DNA from: Fremontodendron californicum
Lineage: Eukaryota > Streptophyta > Magnoliopsida > Malvales > Malvaceae
Direction: 5' to 3'
Length of the DNA stretch: 64,000 bases
Assembly: GCA_030761205.1 (NCBI GenBank)
Contig: JAULJL010000017.1
Location: 7,760,001-7,824,000, forward strand
Part shown: piece after piece, positions 59,966-64,000 of the stretch
How positions within the stretch are numbered: position 1 is the first letter of the stretch
Layout: each line of letters starts with the position of its first letter
Position numbers and translations under genes: made by a program
The notes under the pieces: model-generated
Told to the model about the DNA's origin: nothing
The model's database searches: none
What the model saw: the letters and a program-made list of their open reading frames with translations, nothing else

Positions 59966-61321
59966 AACGGTTATTAAGAACATTAGATTAAAATGTGTAT
60001 ATATATAATAAATAATTAAAAATTATTAAATTTGTATTTATATTTATATTAAATAGTAAATTATATATTAAAAAATTTAAAAATAAAATAATTTAAAAAT
60101 AATAATAATAATAAATAGTTGAGGGGTAAAAGGGTATTTCTCCGCTTAATGGGATTCAGTTACCAAGTAAATTCTCGCCCCTCCAATCTCACTGGGGTGA
60201 ATCCAATGGTGCATCCAAATGCACCCCTAGTGGGGGGCCTATCAGTAGTGGGGAAATTCCCTTCAAAATTACCAGAGGTACTTTGATATCCAAATGAAGC
60301 TTAATCTCACACGTTTTCCAGCTTGCTTATGAACATCTTTAATTAAATAAAAGTAACTGTAGCCTTCAAACATATCTTTTTAGTCATTATTTTCTTCAAC
60401 ATTTTTCTCGATTAATGAGTTATCTGTTTGTCCGATGGACATTTCTCATTTTTTTGCATTAAATCCAATGCTAAGTCTACTGATTTTTTGTATGCTTGAG
60501 AAAGATTTGAGGATTAAAGGAGCCGAATCATAGGTTGTGAGGAAGACAACGTTTGTGTGTATTATACACATTAATCGATTTCAGAGTTATTGACTTCCAT
60601 TATCTAATTATGAAGAATCTTGTCAAAAATTCAATAATTTATCTTTTGAGCATTTGTACATATTATGTATGTATACATATACATATATATCTTAACATGT
60701 AATAATAAACAAAACGAGTATCCTAAAGGCACTCTTTAAGGTTATTATATATAGTAATCTACTCATCCAATGTAATGAAAATGATGAATAGAGTTATCAA
60801 TTACTACATTTAATATAATGTTATTATTATAAATAGTATATTAACTAACTTTAAAAAGTGTTCTCAGATCACTTATTAACAATATCCATAAACAAATAAA
60901 AAAATCAAATTTAAAGAGTTTACCACCCGCGACAAAACGCGAGCTTTCACAAGTTCAATTATAAAACTTTTGGACGTCCTTGACTTTCTAAAAAATTACA
61001 CAACTCATATATATTCTATACGAGGATAATTTGCACAATTTTGATTTTTCTAAATCATAAATTACCATAATAATTTCGTATTTATTTGAATAATAAATTC
61101 AATTTTTTTTTTGGCACTTGTCCTTAATCGTGGAAAATTTAAGACCGAAATTGAACAGAAAGAAATGTAGAGGGATACTAGAAGCATTTCCGCCTTTTTC
61201 TTTTTTTTTTTCTTCATTTTATTGCTACTACTTTTTATTGTTCTCTAAGAAAAACCCTTATAAAAAGCGGAGTATCTTTTTGTTTCCCCTCATAATCATT
61301 ATCGAGTGCCTCACTGTCTCC
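59966..61321. other. Intergenic, no gene seen
   Basis: AT-rich apart from a GC-richer patch at about 60120-60270 with ACTGGGGTGAAT and CACCCCTAGTGGGG words, possibly one end of an unrecognised repeat. The last ~200 bases are likely the 5' untranslated region of the gene starting at 61322 (a frame open from 61118 has no ATG before 61322). Confidence 0.45.
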
Positions 61322-64000
61322 ATGGATCTAGAGGAAAATCTGGAATCTCTCTCGCTCCAAAACAGCGACGAAAGCCAAAGTAGAAATCTATCGAGAATGA
61401 AGGTAGGTTCGAATGTGTATTTCATTTACTACGACGAAGATGGGTTCGGAAACGCCATCGCCCAAGGTCTCAGCGCTACCCCCCACCCTTATAGTAAAGC
61501 GTGAGTCCCCTCTCCCTTTTTGGTTGATCTTCATTGAAAACCCAGATTAAGAAAGCTGCCATTTCAATTTTTTCTTTGTTTTCAGCTTAGAGTTATTCCG
61601 CCTGGGATTAGGGGAATACGACCCTCGATATCTAAATTTGGCTGGCTCTGTTGCTGAATTGAAAGATGAAGACAATGTGAAGGTACCATTTCTTGTGAGG
61701 GGTTCCTTTATTTTCCCATTAATTTCAAAATCTTTTTTTTTTGTTCTTGGTGAATGTAATATTGTGGGTTTGCTTGTAAATGAGGAATCCTGTCAAGCTA
61801 CCTTTTCTCCGGAAGGTGTGTTTCCTTTAAAATAAGAGAAAAAAAATTCTTTGAGATGTTATTTTAGGGTGTGTTTTAGCTCTATCTTTCATACATGACA
61901 TAATTTAAAAAGGTTTTTCTTTTTTGGTACATATGAAAGCTCTTTAGGAAGAGAGCCAGAAGGAACCCACTTCCACTAGTAAACCCACGCCATCTCCAAT
62001 ATTCAAACATGAGATTTTCAAGTTGAAATTATTTAAGTTCTAACGTTTGGAGTGTTCCTTGGGGACTACAAACCTAATCAACAAACCTTAATCCCAATAT
62101 ATTTGAGATCGACTACAAGAACCAAGACATAAAACATTTATGTTGGATACACGAATCCTCCTCCTCCAATCATTCCTATCCACCACTATCCTCTCTTCAA
62201 AATTTAATAGTTTCATATCATTATTTGTCACCTCCAACCTTATCTCTTTTTGGTCTTTTATCTTGCTCAACGTTAATTTGCTCCATTCTTCTAACAGGTG
62301 CATCCCTCTCAATCTGCATCCTATGTGCCAAGCCACCATAAACGGTTTTCCCTTACCTTATCCTCTATAGGAGCTATCTCATTTTGGAAATGAATATCCT
62401 CATTTCTAACTCTTATCATTCCTAGTCTTACCATTCATCTATCTTAACATTTACATATCGGCTACACTCATCTTTTGTAAATGTTGCTTCTTGTTAGCCC
62501 AACATTTTGTACCATATAGCAAAGTAGGTTTGATAGCTGTCCTATAGAACTTCCCCTTCAAACTCAAAGGTATGTTACGATCACACAAAACTTCTGTCGC
62601 ACTTCTCCACTTAAGCAACCCAACCTTGATCCTATAGTTAACATCTCCATCAATCTCCATGTCTTTCTGAATTATTGCTCTTAGGGTACTTAAAGCACTC
62701 CGCTACTGGTATCATTTGACCATCGAGTGTGATCACTCTTGATCCTAAACACACATTCCATATACTCAGTTTTTAATCTGCTCAATCTGAACCCCCGTTC
62801 TTCCAGTATTTGTCTCCACAACTCTAATTTGGTATTAACCCATTCTTTAATCTCATCAACCAATACAATATCATTTGCGAATAGCACACCAAGGAATTTC
62901 ATTTTGAATGACTTTCGTTATCTCATACATTATTTTGACAAAGAGAAAATGACTCAACAGCGATACTTGATGCACTCCTATTGTAATCAGAAACTCATTC
63001 GTCAATCCACCACAATTTAGAAAATGTTTTCCCTCACTTTATCCTAGTGTTCCCTTGGGACTAATTTAGAAAAGGTTTAGATCCAGCCTGATTGATTGTT
63101 TTCATAGTTGCCGACATGCATATTCAACTGTTATGGTCTGAACTCGAAAGAAATAGAAAGGAAAAACATAGAGCTGTAGTTGGCCGAGATGAAGAATGTG
63201 ATTTAAGGACTTGTAGAATAAGAGACATAATCTAAACTGAGGATAGATTTGATGAGTATGGCAGGATGACAAGGCATGTATCTGGAATAGAAATGGAATA
63301 TGATTCGAATAGTAGCTGGCATGCTTTTCTTTCTAAGTCTTCTTTTTGTCACATACTTATGAAATATGTTGTCATGTATCTGGCAATCTTATTGGTGAAT
63401 AATCATCCTTGAGAAAGAACGTCCTTGTGAGAAAAGGATTAAGGCCATTTGTCTTCAAGTATGGGTGTATCAATCCACTGAATTATTCCTCAGAGATACC
63501 ACTAGATTGTTTTCATTTGCTGCATGAAAAATCTTTGTTTTTTGAGTAATAAATAGAAAGATGACTTTAAAGCTATGTTACTTGGACTTGAATGTGATTG
63601 TTGGATACGGGTATATTCAATTTTTTCTAAGTTTTTCATGTATTTGGAGGATCCTTGGACGGTCATATCTCCATAGCCATATCCAGATATGCGTCGGACA
63701 AGGGTGTCGGACATAGGTATTTCAAGAAAAATGAAGAGTCGGAGCAACATAGCTTCAAAGTACATATTTATGGAATTTTATCTTTCCTTTTACTCCGTTT
63801 CAGGCAAAAATGGTGATGCTACATCATTTGGATCCACCAGTACTGCCACATGCTATAAATTCCGTTCTGGCTAAAATTGCAGATGCAGAGAACATATCAT
63901 CTGCTGTATCCACTATCATAGCCCCTTTTCTTGTACCAACATCAAAGCTTAAGTTGGAAGGTGGATTGTTGACAACAAATAGCAGCAAGCTTCCCCTTTA
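61322..64000 (+). CDS. Unidentified gene, first three exons, runs off the window
   Basis: Exon 1 is 61322-61500, exon 2 is 61586-61682 and a further exon begins at 63804 and is still open at the window end. Splice sites are canonical (AAAGC|GTGAGT, TTTTCAG|, GTGAAG|GTACC, TTTCAG|) and phases 2 and 0 keep one frame. The protein starts MDLEENLESLSLQNSDESQS, then KVGSNVYFIYYDEDGFGNAI, LFRLGLGEYDPRYLNLAGSV, and HHLDPPVLPHAINSVLAKIA followed by STIIAPFLVPTSKLKLEGG. The frame is clean across three exons, which argues for a real gene. I do not recognise the family and assign no function. More exons could lie in the 2.1 kb intron, which contains an antisense LINE fragment (62080-62905) and a MITE (63573-63752). 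Confidence 0.7.
62080..62905 (-). mobile_element. RTE-type LINE fragment, antisense in an intron
   Basis: On the minus strand the C-terminal half of a non-LTR reverse transcriptase is visible in shifted frames: LFANDIVLVDEIKEWVNTKL (62800-62890), DGDVNYRIKVGLLKWRSATE and LKGKFYRTAIKPTLLYGTKC (62451-62660), then a decayed RWM.GKTR and DRNDWRRRIRV tail to about 62100. These phrases are those of plant RTE-clade LINEs. The active-site FADD reads FAND and several frames are broken. The 3' end (GATCTCAAATATATTGGGAT on the minus strand) is kept while the 5' part is missing, the usual truncation pattern. Confidence 0.82.
63573..63752. mobile_element. hAT-like MITE of the CTATGTTRCTC family in an intron
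   Basis: 180 bp, CTATGTTACTTGGACTTG to GGAGCAACATAG. The flanks CTTTAAAG (63565-63572) and CTTCAAAG (63753-63760) agree at seven of eight bases. It ends about 50 bases before the acceptor of the exon at 63804. Confidence 0.85.

Noticed and set aside
61118..61321. Upstream extension of the frame at 61322
   Set aside because: It has no ATG before 61322 and contains poly-T/hydrophobic nonsense; treated as 5' untranslated region.

Overview
The window is nuclear DNA of a flowering plant, almost certainly a eudicot. It is very AT-rich, its genes carry GT-AG introns, and it holds plant-only families: a MIR160 hairpin, a HIPP protein, a DUF868 protein, plant-type GT47 glycosyltransferases and many plant transposons. 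The species cannot be named from the sequence alone. I see no bacterial-type operon, CRISPR array, rRNA or convincing tRNA gene.

Layout. 1-7.3 kb: AT-rich intergenic DNA with a ~21 bp tandem array, a Mutator-type MITE, a MIR160 hairpin (3954-4045) with a plausible TATA box upstream, and a perfect 208 bp tandem duplication. 7.4-11.6 kb: a complete-ended, recently inserted but internally deleted Ty1/copia element. 12.5-14.9 kb: one Mutator-like non-autonomous element nested in another, each with a perfect 9 bp target-site duplication. 16.2-16.8 kb: a three-exon HIPP gene (minus strand). 17.3-17.8 kb: a hAT-like MITE. 19.4-24.8 kb: an older, decayed Ty1/copia element. 25-30.3 kb: repeats and MITEs, no gene seen. 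30.3-33.0 kb: a 2.66 kb solo LTR, probably of a Tat/Ogre-like Ty3/gypsy element. 35.6-37.8 and 40.9-43.1 kb: two tandem GT47 (exostosin-domain) genes on the minus strand with identical intron phases. 44.6-46.9 kb: a broken copy of an At3g27390-like membrane protein gene. 49.0-49.9 kb: an intronless DUF868 gene. 51.6-54.9 kb: a four-exon SFT2-like vesicle transport gene (minus strand). 56.3-58.8 kb: a frameshifted and 3'-truncated carotenoid cleavage dioxygenase 1 (CCD1) copy, followed by a degenerate tandem repeat. 61.3 kb to the window end: the 5' part of an unidentified gene whose large intron holds an antisense RTE-type LINE fragment and a MITE.

The genes do not form a pathway; this is ordinary plant chromatin with single genes among transposons. 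The two GT47 genes are the only evident functional pair (Golgi glycosyltransferases from a tandem duplication). The most distinctive features are the transposon nesting, the small MITE families whose insertion sites can be read exactly, and the MIR160 locus. I did not find a credible undescribed biological system.
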